The position numbers and the translations under genes are program-made. Of a stretch of DNA of 64,000 bases, positions 1-11,430 are shown one piece after another; within the stretch, counting starts at the first letter, position 1; every line of letters begins with the position of its first letter. The notes beneath the pieces are model-generated. The model searched no databases and was not told where the DNA came from. It saw nothing but the letters and a program-made list of their open reading frames with translations. The stretch is from Patiria miniata (lineage: Eukaryota; Echinodermata; Asteroidea; Valvatida; Asterinidae). The stretch spans positions 18,046,898 through 18,110,897 of the forward strand of contig NW_024037076.1 of NCBI RefSeq assembly GCF_015706575.1, written 5' to 3'.

Positions 1-1861
1 GTAAAACTCATCAGACATATTGGACAATTTGTTCAGTTTAAATATCAAAATCATTAATTCAACTATCCAAATTAGGTCAAACCATGGAGGTATGAAAGGA
101 AATTGTAGGATTCAATCAAATGTCGATCGATTTTTCTCCGCACTTTCGATAGGGCCCTACCGCTGGCTGCGTATAATTGAGGCCTAGCGTTAAAACTAAA
201 ATCATAGAAACGGTGAACAAAAACTTCACACGATATTGCACAGTACAACAAAAAAACGGGCCCAAAACAAATGCTGTGTGATTGGAAAATTCTCACCTTG
301 AATTCCATCATGCATGGCATGTTTGAGCATGATGTCCAAGCCAGTGCACGAAGCGGGAAATCTCGAGAGAGGGTCGTGAAGAACAAACATCCAGCGTTCA
401 CACTGTACTGCAGGCCGAAACGTTGCCGCGGTCAAGCATGCCGAGAACACCAGCCACCAGCACCGGGGCGGATTGAAAGCTGGGCGGGGATGCGCCGCCC
501 GGACTCGGCTGGAACGCACCGTCATGACCGTTGATTTAGCACATGGACTTCGGTGTCCGTAAACTTATGACGGGCCATGATTCAAGTAGGACTACACAAG
601 CTTCAATCATGGACGGCTGACATAATCCAGTGGTGATTCAGCATTCCAAAAAGTACGAGTAGGCCTAGGCCTATAACGCTGAGAATTCATGTTCTGGAAA
701 CCTTGGACGGCTGTGACAAATCGCATGAAATGTCGACAAGCGAGCGGATCGCTTGGGCTGACGTTCTGACGAGGCATCTTGTAAAAGCTGTATGGTCGTA
801 CTCGTAGGATATACGTAAATGCCGTCTCCAAAACCCCAAAAGATCACTGAAGTCAGCTGCATAACATTTGCAAATCATAAGTTCACTAACCGAAGTTCAA
901 ATGTGAACGAAAAATTCATGGAATGTAAGCGAACAAACGCTTATTCCAGGAGAAATTTATTTTTGTTGTTGCGGTCTCAAAAAGCTACGCCGAACTGGCC
1001 TTTCATCGACGCGACGGCGCGCGTGCACGTAGTGCGTCTGTGCGCGCGCACGCGTGGACTTATCACATTTGTACCAATATTTATATCTCCCTTGGAAGTT
1101 ACATCAACTTCTGCCTATGAACAGCACGTTTGGCTTGATGCCAGCAATGGATGGCCAGCTGCAACTTGTGCAATCAATATGTTTACTAATTCCATACCAT
1201 AGCAACCATCCGCTGATTAACAGAGAGTTTGAAACTCAGCCAGCCGTGTGTTCGTGGAGAATAATGTATTTTATCTTTCAGTGATAAAATGACTTATGCC
1301 AGCACGCAATCAGATTTAATCCTATTGGTTAAGACCTAACATCACGTGGTCATTTTAAACATCGTGACGTGTACCGTGTTTATTAGGTGTTGAACACAAA
1401 CAGCTAAATTAATAACTTGAGTTATTATTAGTGTCCTTATTAGTTAATAAGCCTTTTTTTAAACAAAGTGTTATTCTTTGGGAATAAACAAAATGCTAAC
1501 TAGTGAAATTGAACAGTTAAAATATTTTCTAAAACCGATAATAAACACCCTATAGCACTGTTTTGTTTAAAAACACATGATGTGTTTAATTTTGTCACAT
1601 AGTGTTTAAATCTAAAACACTGCGTTTATTTTTTAAACGTGTCACATGTTCTCGCGTTTTACAGTGAGCTGATCAACATGAAATTTTGTGACTTTTCCAA
1701 ACTTGTTACAGTGGTCACCATGGTACCAAACACACTTTTGTAGTGTGTTCATAATTACCATGGCAACCGATGTAAAGACATCGGTGCTCATAAACTAAAA
1801 GCAAAATACTTCCATTTTCAAAACCTATCACGGAGGAATTATCTTTAGGGCAAAAATTATT
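1..1861. other. Gene-free stretch, nothing recognised
   Basis: No open frame here looks like a known family, and no splice-bounded coding exon was seen. The part around 420-530 is GC-rich and 1010-1050 has a run of alternating CG/GC words. From about 1370 to 1650 the sequence is AT-rich with many GTTTAAA and AAACAC words, including a short palindrome (AAACACATGATGTGTTT). A segment at about 1790-1850 (AAAGCAAAATACTTCC onward) recurs at about 2146-2207. Confidence 0.5.
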
Positions 1862-2136
1862 ATGTACCATGTACATGTATCCATATTACACCCCCCCCCC
1901 TGCGCTTTCCAGATATTCCAAACCACTCCCACAATGACAAAAGAATATCCAAACCTACATAGTGCATTATAAATATGTGGACTTTCCGCAATTAAGGCAA
2001 TATGTAAAATACATGCTGAATTCTTTGGGAGGGGGAGGAGTCGCTGCTCATAATGAGCACTGGAGTAGGCAGAGGGGTGGCAGGGGGTGGGCTGTGAGAC
2101 GGATACGGCTTTAAGTGTAAGTTATGAAAGGTTCAC
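1862..2136 (+). repeat. Direct repeat, copy 1 (about 275 bp)
   Basis: This stretch, from ATGTACCATGTACATGTA to GTTATGAAAGGTTCAC, recurs in the same orientation at 3281-3561 with small differences, including a shorter C-run and a few indels. It carries a C-run near the start and a G-rich segment near the end. I see no coding content and no clear terminal inverted repeat. It may be a dispersed repeat family or a local duplication. Confidence 0.8.
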
Positions 2137-3280
2137 ATTTTTTTTTAAACTAAAAGCAATAATACTTCCATTTTCAAAACCTATCACAAAAGTATTATCT
2201 TTAGACTGAAATTCGTGGCTATATAAGTAACAACAATACATGCTCAGTATGTAACGTGGCCAGCATCGGTGCGAGCCGAGAAGCACATGTAGTTTTCACC
2301 TTTTATTCTGCATTTTGTTTGTTTTGATGTACTTCTCTGATTATTACATGAATCAATTGCAGAGCATTAAATAACATCAACAAAATTATGTATATTTACC
2401 TTAGTTTTGCCAATTCGGGTTGAAAACCCACCAATTTTACAACAAAACAAATCAGTAAGTATATAGTCCCCATGGCAGTGACAATGGATGCATACAATTA
2501 CCTGATTGGGATGAATGTTTACACATAAAATACAGAAATTATGCCCAAAATATTATCTAGTCAAGAGTTTGGAAAAATACAAATGTATATATATAAAATA
2601 TCTAGCGGTAACAGCAATAGAACCAAGAATGTCATATTATAGAGTAGTGGTCAACCAATATTTTCCTGCCAAATCAGTTGTAGGAAAATCGGTCAAAGCA
2701 TATGCAAATCAACATGGGATCACAGTGTGCTGTACCCCTCCCTCTTAGAAAAAAACCCAAATACCCGCCAGAAAGGGTTCAAATCTGTAAGCACTTCGTT
2801 AGGTGGGGAAGTTGATTTTTTTTAAATTAACACATTAACAAAACATTCCCTGTTTGTATACCTCCCCCCCCCCCCAAAAAAAATGTAATTTATAAGCACT
2901 CATACATTGCTTGCCATGCAACAATGGATGCAACACAGAAGTGTTGCCTGCATGTTGACTACTGATGACTACTGATGAGTTTGGAAAAGACTCAAATGTC
3001 ATGCTGGTTACGAAATTACAATTTTGGAGGGCATAGCAGCACCCACAACGGTAGTATATTCGACTTTATATGTACTCGATCTGACCATAACTACACGTAG
3101 GGCCAAGACAATTCAATCAATCAAAACAGAAGCCGTTTTGAGTTTTCGTTAGCGTGATAGTTGTTTCAAAGTACATGTATTTTGATATACAGATATGAGT
3201 TATTTGCTCTCTAAATCGCCATATAATTTCTCTGTATTAAAAAAAAAAAAAAATAATAATTTTGTTTAAAAAAAAGCACT
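2137..3280. other. Gene-free stretch, nothing recognised
   Basis: This spacer lies between the two direct-repeat copies. The longest plus-strand frame (2515-2748) resembles no family I know and has no splice or signal-peptide evidence. The stretch has short A-runs and C-runs (near 2865 and 3240) and is otherwise AT-rich. Confidence 0.45.
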
Positions 3281-3561
3281 ATGCACCATGTACATGTGTC
3301 GATATTACACCCCCTGCGCTTTCCAGATATTCCAAACCCCTCCCACAACGACAAAAAAATAGCCAGACCTACATAGTGCATACAAATATGTGGACTTTCC
3401 GCAATTAAGGCAATATGTAACCTTCACAATAATACATGTTGAATTCTTTGGGAGGGGGAGGAGAGTCGTTGCTCATAATGAGCACTGGAGTAGGAAGAGG
3501 GGTGGCAGGGGGTGGGCTGTGAGACCGGTACGGCTTTTAGTGTAAGTTATGAAAGGTTCAC
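3281..3561 (+). repeat. Direct repeat, copy 2 (about 281 bp)
   Basis: This is the second copy of the repeat at 1862-2136, in the same orientation. It keeps the same order of blocks: the GCGCTTTCCAGATATTCCAAAC segment, the GACTTTCCGCAATTAAGGC segment and the G-rich end with GTGGCAGGGGGTGGGC. Confidence 0.8.
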
Positions 3562-5155
3562 TTGCAAATTGATATCTATTTACAATTTTAATGTAGGCAA
3601 ATACAATTAGCAATCAAAATCTGAATTTGATGGCAAGGGAATGGGCGGGGCACATCATTTTTTTTTTTACTAATGGATGCATTTCAATCAGAGGACAATG
3701 GATATCATGGCCATTATTATTCATTGCAGCTTGCAAACACATGATGTTTGCCCATGTGACAATGATTTTACCGACAAAGCCAAGTTATTGGTGGGTGGTC
3801 ACACCTCACCCTCAACCCCAAGCAATGCCCCGGGGGTGGGGGAGGGGAGGCTGTGAAAAGGAAGTCTATGTAATTTCTAAAGTGTTCAATTGCATATTAT
3901 TTATTTACATTTCTTTCGTTATGCAACATACAAGTTCTAAATTCGGTGGCAAAGGGGTTTGGGGTGGGCGGGGCCTAGCCAGGTGTGGGGGGACGGCACG
4001 ACCTACTACTCATCCACTAGTCTAAAAATGATACACAATATGATTCTGTTTCAGAAACTGTGCTAGGTTCATGAACAATACCAATTATACAAGTTAATAC
4101 TCAAAACAAAGGAAAACACTGAAAATACACTTTTTACGGTTTTTGTGAAATTTACCATTTTGGAGCGCTACTGCACAAAGGATATACAATAACGCAAAAT
4201 GTTCTCGCCAGATATGAAAAGACCAATGTCTGAACTAATCATAGTCGAAAGGAAATTGTTTTGAGTGCCCTGGCAAGTGCCACTTTGGAGGGTTAAAAAT
4301 GGGGTAAAAATGCAATTTTGCTAGTTGTAGAAACATGCTGTAATGTAGGGCCTAAAAGTAAGATAAAGGTGATTATTCAAAAGTGTTTCTATTTATGTTT
4401 TGTAAGGGTAAGGATGATACTTTGTCGTGAGATACTTTTGTGACTTTACTTCGCAGTTTGGCTTGATGACCTTTGAAAATAACCCGCCAAATATGAATTT
4501 TCGCAGCCTCAAAATTGCCACAGAAAGGCCAAAACACATAAGGGCCCGTTACCATGGCAATGAGCAAATATGTTTAAAAAGTCTATTTTGGTTACTTGCT
4601 CCCCAAGTCCTTTCATTCCACAAAGTATAAAAAAAAAAAAAAAAAAAAAAAAGAGCAGCAAATTAATAAACAAGTTAATCAACAATCATACAAAAATGCA
4701 AACTTTGCAACTGCAAGTAAACAAAAACTAAAATTCAGCAAAACAATTTGTAGCTTCTCAACTGAGATTTCCAAAAAATGCCTAAGGGAAATCAAACGTA
4801 ACAACCAAATAAACAATATAATTACAGTCTTGAAATAATAACAAACTGATTATAGAAAGCAATATAACCCAACGAGAAATGAACTGCTCACTTTTCAATA
4901 AACTAATTCAAGGAAACAAAAATTACTAAAGTTTGGTTTTATGTTGAAGATACAATCCCCCCAAAATGGTTGCGATGTCTGGACTGTCGTCCCGGACGCA
5001 CTATTGGGTCAGAGGTGGACCGGATCTATCAGTCAACGGCTGGCGAGTATAGGTCCTCTGGATTCTTGCCGACACTGAGTATAGGTTCGGGCTCACAGTA
5101 ATGGAAATTGGTTGAGGTTCCAAACTGGGGTCCCTATAAACCCTAAACCTAATCC
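3562..5155. other. Gene-free stretch with a poly-A run
   Basis: No gene was recognised. A long poly-A run lies at about 4629-4652, followed by AT-rich sequence. It could be a retroposed tail, but I saw no matching target duplication or retroposon body. The G-rich part at 3830-4000 gives a spurious Gly/Trp-rich open frame. Confidence 0.45.
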
Positions 5156-5235
5156 AATGGGACGTCTGACCGATGGGACGTCGGACCGATGGGACGTCGG
5201 ACCGATGGGACGTCGGACCGATGGGACGTCGGACT
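5156..5235 (+). repeat. 16-bp minisatellite, 5 units
   Basis: Five tandem copies of GATGGGACGTCGGACC. The first unit has CTGACC in place of CGGACC and the last is cut short. Each unit carries GACGTC. It lies 0.1 kb upstream of a hAT-like insertion. Confidence 0.9.
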
Positions 5236-5333
5236 AATAGATACGTCCCAAAACAATCTACATTAACTGTAGTTCTCCTCGTGACTCGATGTCTTTTGTT
5301 TTAATTATTACGACTTTAACCGTGGACCTAAAG

Positions 5334-6117
5334 CAGTGGCGTAGCCAGGAATTTTTCAGTGGGGGGCGCTGGGGGGGGGGGGGGGGGGGCCTGGAACATT
5401 TCCCGGGGGGCGTCATGCAGGGGCGTCAATCGCTTCTCAAAAGTGGGGGGGGGGCGGACATACCTTGATCAGAACTGATGCGAGCGCGAAGCGCGAAGCC
5501 CTTACGGCGTGGGGTTCGGGGCCCGCTTAATGGCCCCGAAAAAAAAACTGATTCTAGATATTCTGTGGTGTGATCTGAAGCAATTTCTTACCACTTTCCT
5601 CCATGCTTTAACTAATATTTTCTTAGCAAAAGATAATTATTTGAACATCGTTTTCGAGGTTGGAGTCATTGAATCAGCTACCAGAATTCTGAGCTTTAGG
5701 CGTGGGGTTCGGGACCCGCTTAAGGGCCCCGAAAAATTGTGGATTCTAAATGCTCTGTTGTGCTATCTGAGGCAATTTCTGACCACTTTAACCAATATTT
5801 TCTAAGCAAAAGATACATTGTAGTACATAATAGGGCCCTGTAAATGAGACACGAGTTCAAAAATCTGGGGGGGGGGACATTTGATATTGTGTCCCCCACC
5901 CTTCAAAAAGTAGGGGTGGGGGGACATGTCCCCTGTCCCCCCCCCCCCCCAGGATTGACGTCAATGGCGTCATGTAGGCCCTAGATCAATGATAATTTTT
6001 TTAGAAACTCAAAATCTCAGTGGGGGGGGGGGGGGGCGACGGGGGGGGGGGGTGACAAGGTTTCATGGGGGGGGGCGGTCCCCCCTCCACGCCCCCCCCC
6101 CGGTGGCTACGCCACTG
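5334..6117 (+). mobile_element. hAT-like non-autonomous element (784 bp)
   Basis: The ends are inverted: CAGTGGCGTAGCCAGGA on the left and GGTGGCTACGCCACTG on the right. The flanking 8 bp are ACCTAAAG (5326-5333) and ACCTACAG (6118-6125), a 7/8 target duplication. The length of that duplication and the CAG...CTG ends are typical of the hAT superfamily. There is no transposase frame. Long G and C runs sit just inside both ends. A second element (5418-5966) is nested within it. Confidence 0.85.
5418..5966 (+). mobile_element. hAT-like element nested inside the previous one (549 bp)
   Basis: The left end CAGGGGCGTCAATCGC and right end GGATTGACGTCAATG form imperfect terminal inverted repeats. 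The flanking octamer GCGTCATG is a perfect 8-bp duplication (5410-5417 and 5967-5974). The body contains two related halves (around 5480-5640 and 5695-5815), each with GTGGGGTTCGGG, a GCCCCGAAAAA block and the GGCAATTTCT-like block. A partial relative lies at 6672-7605. Confidence 0.85.
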
Positions 6118-6489
6118 ACCTACAGGGTCTAAAAGACGCTTCCCTCCTACTGCATGGATACATTCTGTTAAAAAAAGAGACCACAACAAATCGGGTTCGT
6201 ATCTCTGTTTTAGGGTTGAAAACGGCCAATAACGATTAACGGTCAAGTATACGTTTCCACCTTTTTAAATCGAATTCAACTCTCTCACATGATTTCCGAT
6301 CTGATAAAAACAGTTTCAGAACATTGAAAATCTCAGCTACAAGCTAAAACATAAATGGACTCCCACTAAATGCGTATCAGATTAATTTACAATTAATTTG
6401 TACCCCAACCAATTTGATCTATTAATGAATGTCGTATTGAAAAAAAACAAATCTTTTACTTTTAGTGATTGTTGACGACTCAGTTTCTC

Positions 6490-6577
6490 ATGATGGGTTG
6501 GGCTTGTTCATCGTTCTCTCTGCTGGTTACCATCACTTTGATGTTGTGTGCCACCACTTCTGCACAGTCCTCAACAG
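6490..6577 (+). CDS. LRR gene, exon 1: signal peptide
   Basis: This appears to be the first coding exon of a secreted or membrane LRR protein. The start is the first of two adjacent ATGs, with an in-frame TGA at 6466-6468 just upstream. The peptide begins MMGWACSSFSLLVTITLMLC and ends ATTSAQSST. That is a short N-region, a hydrophobic core of about 13 residues and a likely cleavage after ATTSA. The exon ends at ACAG|GTTGGT, in phase 1. The next exon, 4 kb downstream, opens in the matching phase, so the junction encodes Glu. The intron between them is filled with transposons. A plausible acceptor (TTTTAG at 6461-6465) suggests an upstream untranslated exon. The gene model is inferred from phases and motifs, not transcripts. 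Confidence 0.65.
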
Positions 6578-6671
6578 GTTGGTTGGAAATGTATTATTTA
6601 TTTATTTTTTGTCTCCTTTTTTGGATATTGATTAAAAATGATGAAAGTGAACAGGAACTGTCAGGATAAAC

Positions 6672-7605
6672 CAGTGGCGTCAATCGCTTCTCAAAAGTGG
6701 GGGGGGGGGGACCTACCTTGATCAGGACAGATGCGAGCGCGAAGCCCTTACGGCGTGGGGTTCGGGGCCCGCTTGAAGGCCTGAAAAAATAATTGGATTC
6801 TATATGCTCTGTGGTGTGATCTGAGGCAATTTCTTACCACTTTTCTCCATGCTTTAACTAATATTTTCGTGGCAAAAGATAATTAATTGAACATCGTTTT
6901 CGAGGTTGGAGTCATTGAATCGGCTACCGGTATTCTGAGCTATTGGCGTGTGGTTCGGAGCCCGCTTAAAGGGAATATACAACATTTGCAAACATCGAAA
7001 AATCAAACTACCAAGTTTTTGCGAAATACCTTAATAGGATGTTGGTAAATGACAGTCTAAAGCATCCTGTAAAATTATGGCACCTGGTATACTGTCATTT
7101 TCAAGAAAAGTGGTATTTTTGTATCAATTTCCAACGCTGATCGGCCGATCAGCGTTGGAAACAACTGGCTTTTTTTCAAATACTGGCCCAAATTGACCAT
7201 TGCACTTGTTTGCAATCGATTACAAACTATGAACGGGTACGAGCCAGCTAGACTGGTTCCCTGACCTTACAATTCCCAAATGTATGTAAACTGCTCTGTT
7301 TCTTCTTATATGGAGTCAGGGAACCAGACTACAGGAAAATGATCGTTTTTCTTGGTTTTTATAGCATTTTCGAACCCAAAACCTCCAAAAAGTCAGTGTA
7401 ACTATATTTGCTTTATATTTCCAACCCCCCAATTCCATCCATTTCTGAAAATTACAGCAAAAGCAAATGATGTATATTCCCTTTAAGGGCCCCGAAAAAT
7501 ATCGGATGCAGTGCTCGATGCTCTGTGGTGTGATCTGAGGCAATTTCTTGCCACTTTAACCAATAATTTTCTTAGCAAAAGATAATAAATTAAACATCAA
7601 AGATG
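6672..7605 (+). mobile_element. hAT-like element related to 5418-5966, interrupted by a TTAA element
   Basis: It begins CAGTGGCGTCAATCGCTTC and shares block after block with the element at 5418-5966, including GATGCGAGCGCGAAGC and TACGGCGTGGGGTTCGG. At 6966 it is split by a TTAA-flanked element and resumes at 7483. Removing the insert restores the GCTTAAGGGCCCCGAAAAA junction seen intact at about 5715. The right end is not found; homology fades near 7605, so this copy is truncated. It lies in intron 1 of the LRR gene. Confidence 0.7.
6970..7482. mobile_element. TTAA-flanked MITE, copy 1 (513 bp)
   Basis: The ends AGGGAATATACAACATTTGC and GCAAATGATGTATATTCCCT are inverted repeats, directly flanked by TTAA (6966-6969 and 7483-7486). 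The empty site GCTTAAGGGCCCC is visible in the related element at about 5715. TTAA targeting is characteristic of the piggyBac group, but no transposase is present, so that assignment is inference. The interior has a perfect 28-bp palindrome (CCAACGCTGATCGG joined to its reverse complement) and a spaced inverted pair (TGGTTCCCTGAC / GTCAGGGAACCA). A near-identical copy lies at 16899-17413. Confidence 0.9.
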
Positions 7606-7805
7606 TATTAATCCAGGCCCCTGTTCACATAATAATATTCAATAAAGTATATAATGAATTAACACTAATAACAAATGGATGAAACAAAGTGCAAAACAAT
7701 ACAACACAAGAGCAAGATAAACGAAAAAACAAGCGATCAAACAGAAAAGACTGCCCGCCCGCCTGATAGACAGCCAGACCCCGCTCGCCCGACAGACATC
7801 AGTGT

Positions 7806-7950
7806 TGTAGTCGAGACCGGATAGTCCGAGACCGAGACCAAGACCGAGACCTGAAGTTGCGAGACCGAGACCGAGACCGAGACCAGCCCCTCAAGGCGGA
7901 CCGAGACCGAGACCGAAATGGTCCGAGACCGAGACCGAGACCGCGGATAA
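7806..7950 (+). repeat. Degenerate GAGACC hexamer array (left)
   Basis: Runs of GAGACC are interrupted by short unique words (for example CTGAAGTTGC and AGCCCCTCAAGGCGG). The same kind of array occurs at the other end of the enclosing element, so it is probably the element's subterminal repeat rather than an independent minisatellite. Confidence 0.85.
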
Positions 7951-9837
7951 TAAATAACAATAATCTAAATAAACAAGTCTGTCCTTGAGATGTTGATTTT
8001 CATGGGGATGTGAAGGAAGTGATTGAAGGTTAGGAATCACTTGTACCTGCTTAATTGTGTCATGCGAGTGCTCTTCATGTTTGCTTCATGCCATAAATTA
8101 CAACATGGCAACAGAATTGTTATTGTCACAATCAATTAAAAATTTGGAAACAACCTAATTTAAAGAAGGGGAAAACCTTATTTGATGAACTTCTATATTT
8201 TTGTCACTTTTTTTTTAAATTGTTTAACTACTATAAAGTGTAAATCTGATGAAGAAACTCTAACTTAGGAGTACGACAATTTGTACTAGTTTTTGCAAAA
8301 CCTGAACATGTTGAAACTTGACAAAAGTAAAAAGTTAAAGGTGGATGTTTCATCTGTTATAGGAACTCGGACCCTAAACTCCACAGCCACCCCTTGGTTT
8401 CAGCAATGACCACTAACGGATATTTAAATGCAACTTTAATTTTACATTGGACCTCCTTGTAAACCTGATTCGAAAAAAATTCGGAGCAAGAAAATATTGA
8501 TTTATTTTTTAAAATTTCAGTCATGGAATATAGATTTGTACATGTAGACCAACAAATTGAGAGATGGTAGCCAGATATGGATTGGTCTGCCCCCCCCCCC
8601 ATCCCTCTTTGTGATTCTCCTTCCAACCCTGCATGTTTGTGTGTCCCCTACATGTTTGTTTCTTGTTCCTCTGTCATTTACCTCTGAAGAAGGCCTGGCT
8701 AAGGCTGAAATGTAATGCCACTTTATTTTTGTTTAATGTCAATAACGTTACATATACTATAGAAGATTGATGAACCATATTTGCCTGATCTATCTTCTGT
8801 TAATTGCCCGCCGTCATCATCGTCATTAGCCTATTTGAGAATATGGCCGACACAATAGAAGGGCGCTGTCACAAACTGAATGTGGTGGGCGAGATGTACT
8901 TTTAGGATTCATGGCTCAGTGCCCACGCCTCTGTGTTTTGTACCGTGCCATCGTATCGCCCGCATCAGCTACTTTGCTGGGCAATTTACTTGAATATTTT
9001 AGTGATTAACAAGTACGACATTTTGCCAATATATTAATAGTTTATTGTGATGGCCGTAAACAGCATATAGCGATTAATGAAACACAATTCTTCTCGACTC
9101 ATGCAAATGCAATTGACATTTAGGAAGGATACGAGGCAGGCAATTAGACTCTATGTTTGTGTGACTATGGCAGTAGCTCAATTTGTGTTTATCACAGATG
9201 AAAAGATGAATACATGGCGAGTCAAAAAGAAAGTGACCGTATGATCAAAAAAAAAAATGGCACGCTCCATTTTGTAAAAAATATAATTGGGATAAAGAAC
9301 ATGTTATTGAGTAGTAACTGTGAACATTTCACGTTATTTGCATACTCTATTCCCAAGTCGTGTCTATTTTAATAAAGAGATCACAAAATTCAGCTGTCCA
9401 CCACTAATACCAATTTAACGGTCTACGAAATGATGAATATCCATTAATAAATATGATAATAAAGGAAAAATTGAAAAGGAAAATAGAAAAAAATCACCAA
9501 TATTTCTAGGGAAAAAGAGTTGAATTGTTCCCCATATTCAAAATACAAAATCTGACTGTAAAAATAATGTTTCAGTCTTGATTCATAAGATTTAAATCTC
9601 AGTTGTATTTGGAATCAATGAGGATGGCTATAAAGTGCTTGTTTCAACAGATCATCCCACAATAAAAACGAGAAATAAGAAGAGGAGCAATGGTTATTGG
9701 ACTATGCCTCACTCACTAGAAAGTGAAGAGAGACATGTCCATTAGCATCACACTGCAGTCACATTTGCCATAAACTGATTCTTTACTTAGCCCTAAAAGG
9801 GCCGGGGCGGAATCCGCCCCCTCTCTTTTTGGCTGGT

Positions 9838-9985
9838 CTCGACTCGAGACCAGCCAAAATATCGAGACCAAAGGGGACCGAGACCGAGACCAAGACCGAG
9901 ACCACAGCTCCCGAGACCGAGACCGAGACCGAGGCCGGCAAAAAGTGGTCTCGAGACCGAGACCGAGACCGGTCTCGAGACCTAC
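9838..9985 (+). repeat. Degenerate GAGACC hexamer array (right)
   Basis: Right-hand subterminal array of the hAT-like element at 7800-9992. It contains several GAGACCGAGACC runs and inverted GGTCTCGAGACC words, so parts can also fold on themselves. In-frame reading gives only low-complexity Arg/Ser peptide on the minus strand, which is not a gene. Confidence 0.85.
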
Positions 9986-10563
9986 AACACTGACAGACAT
10001 ACAGACAGATAGACAGCCCAACAGACGAACAAAACATGAAATAAAAACAGACAAACAAAACACATCCTAGATGAATAACAAATATCCAACCATTGATGGT
10101 AATTTATAAAATCTGAATAGTGTCTCCGAAACTGAAACCGCTTATTATAGATTTGCCAGATGTTCACGATTCGTTTGCTCCGACTCTACGAAATTGATAG
10201 GATCTATCCTTTTATCTTTTCACAAAACACTTTGCCATCCATCAAAATCCAATTTCCCCATTAACGCTTTGTGGCTTCATTTTACGTCACCTGAAAACGA
10301 TCATGACATTAACATCTGTCTGCTCCTCTCTTCATCAGAAACCGCGGGGCACGAATACGAGGTTTATTTATATCAGTGCGCGCTGGTGAAAAGATGATGT
10401 TTGGGCAATAACATTCATTTGGAAGTATAACTGTCGATTTTTCTCTTCCAATAGTTCTAATTATGATACGGTGAACAAGTTTCATTTTGTGTGACGAGAT
10501 GGAACCAATCGTCACCTTGTGATTCTTCAATGATTTATGTTGATTGTTTGTGTGTCGTAACAG

Positions 10564-10666
10564 AGCGCTGCCAGATTGATTGTACTCGGCGGATGTGTTG
10601 CAATCGATGTTCTGGCAGTTGGAGTATTGAAACCATCCAAAGCATCGACAACATAACGATCTGTCT
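10564..10666 (+). CDS. LRR gene, exon 2: Cys-rich N-cap (LRRNT-like)
   Basis: This exon of 103 nt lies between CGTAACAG and GTAAGAAAC. It opens with two bases that complete the codon left by the signal-peptide exon and ends in phase 2, the phase of every downstream LRR exon. The peptide reads RCQIDCTRRMCCNRC, then GSWSIETIQSIDNITICL. The first part has the clustered cysteines of an LRR N-terminal cap. The second has the I-x-x-I-x-x-x-I-x-x-I-x-I-x-L spacing that precedes the first LRR. The agreement of both phases with its neighbours is the strongest evidence. An open frame on the opposite strand (10309-10704) also exists but has no such support. Confidence 0.6.
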
Positions 10667-11128
10667 GTAAGAAACATACCTAGCTTGTTTGATGAAAGAA
10701 ACATTTTTCACTAAAGATTTGAACTTTATTTCTTTGATTTTGTAGTGAATAATAACAATAAGAACAATGTATACAAGATGGAATTTTGCGTCGAGGTGAT
10801 GTAAATCAAATTAGGTTTTGCCCTTCAAGAACAATGTAGTTGCATTTAAAACACTGATTTCTACTTCAGGACATTAGTATAAAGTACTACACAATAAAGG
10901 AAGACAATAGTACATCTTGAACCAGGACCATAGAAGTACAAACATTGCGCACAATTTGACGGATTGAGATAAAATGTGAATTGTAATTCATCTATAAACC
11001 ATGTCAGGCCTTAAACGTTTAAGATTGAATACTAAATAGTACTTTATCCAAAGCTTATGTCGAGACAATTCAACATGAGATTGTATTGTTTTGGAATATA
11101 GGTTGTTGTATAATGAACGCATGAGTGA

Positions 11129-11270
11129 AATAGACCTATAACATAATGAAGTCCCGCTTTGTTATAATGTGCGCTTTCCTATGGGAGCTTGTTGGCTCTC
11201 GTCCCCACCTGGCTCCCATAGGAAAGCCGCATGTAAACAAAGCGCGACGTCATTATGTCTTAGGTCTATT
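11129..11270. mobile_element. Small hairpin MITE (142 bp)
   Basis: The segment is close to a full inverted repeat. AATAGACCTATAACATAATG on the left pairs with CATTATGTCTTAGGTCTATT on the right. Inside, GCGCTTTCCTATGGGAGC pairs with GGCTCCCATAGGAAAGCC. A clear target duplication was not found. It ends about 90 bp before LRR exon 3. Confidence 0.75.
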
Positions 11271-11358
11271 GCGCTATTGCAATTACAAGTCTAAGGGTAC
11301 AGTATCTGATTCAAGTAGTAGTATTTTCAGCATCTTATCGTTCCATGATTGTCTACAG

Positions 11359-11430
11359 GAAACTAAACGATGGCATAATCTCACATTTGGAGCCAGGCGT
11401 ATTCAAAAGATGTTCTCGTCTCGAAACCCT
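11359..11430 (+). CDS. LRR gene, exon 3: first full LRR (72 nt)
   Basis: It is bounded by TTGTCTACAG and GTGAGTATTT and is exactly 72 nt, phase 2-2. It encodes one 24-residue LRR beginning KLNDGIISHLEPGVFK and ending CSRLETL. The L-N-D-x-I-x-x-L-E-P-G-V-F pattern matches extracellular (typical-type) LRRs. It joins in frame to exon 2 upstream and to the LRR exon at 12184 downstream. It differs clearly from the other LRR exons here, which fall into two closely related groups. Confidence 0.75.

Larger units (their letters stand above)
7800..9992. mobile_element. hAT-like non-autonomous element with GAGACC arrays (2.19 kb)
   Basis: The ends are CAGTGTTGTAGTCGAGACC and GGTCTCGAGACCTACAACACTG, and the flanking octamer ACAGACAT is duplicated exactly (7792-7799 and 9993-10000). 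The 8-bp duplication fits hAT. Both subterminal zones are built of GAGACC/GAGACCGAGACCAA hexamer-like repeats (about 7806-7950 and 9838-9980). The 1.9-kb interior is AT-rich anonymous sequence without a transposase frame. The element lies in intron 1 of the LRR gene. Confidence 0.85.

Noticed and set aside
4629..4652. Poly-A run as the tail of a processed retrocopy
   Set aside because: No coding body upstream, no polyadenylation signal in a sensible place and no flanking duplication found.
8675..8730. Possible hammerhead ribozyme (CTCTGAAGAAGGC...GCTGAAA)
   Set aside because: The core would need CTGATGA and CGAAA; this has CTGAAGA and TGAAA, so the catalytic core is not met.
9716..10063. Arg/Ser-rich minus-strand frame resembling an RS domain
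   Set aside because: It is the translation of the GAGACC hexamer array inside a hAT-like element.
10309..10704. 131-codon minus-strand open frame with several cysteines
   Set aside because: The plus-strand exon 10564-10666 in the same place has matching splice phases with its neighbours and an LRR N-cap pattern; the minus frame has no supporting features.
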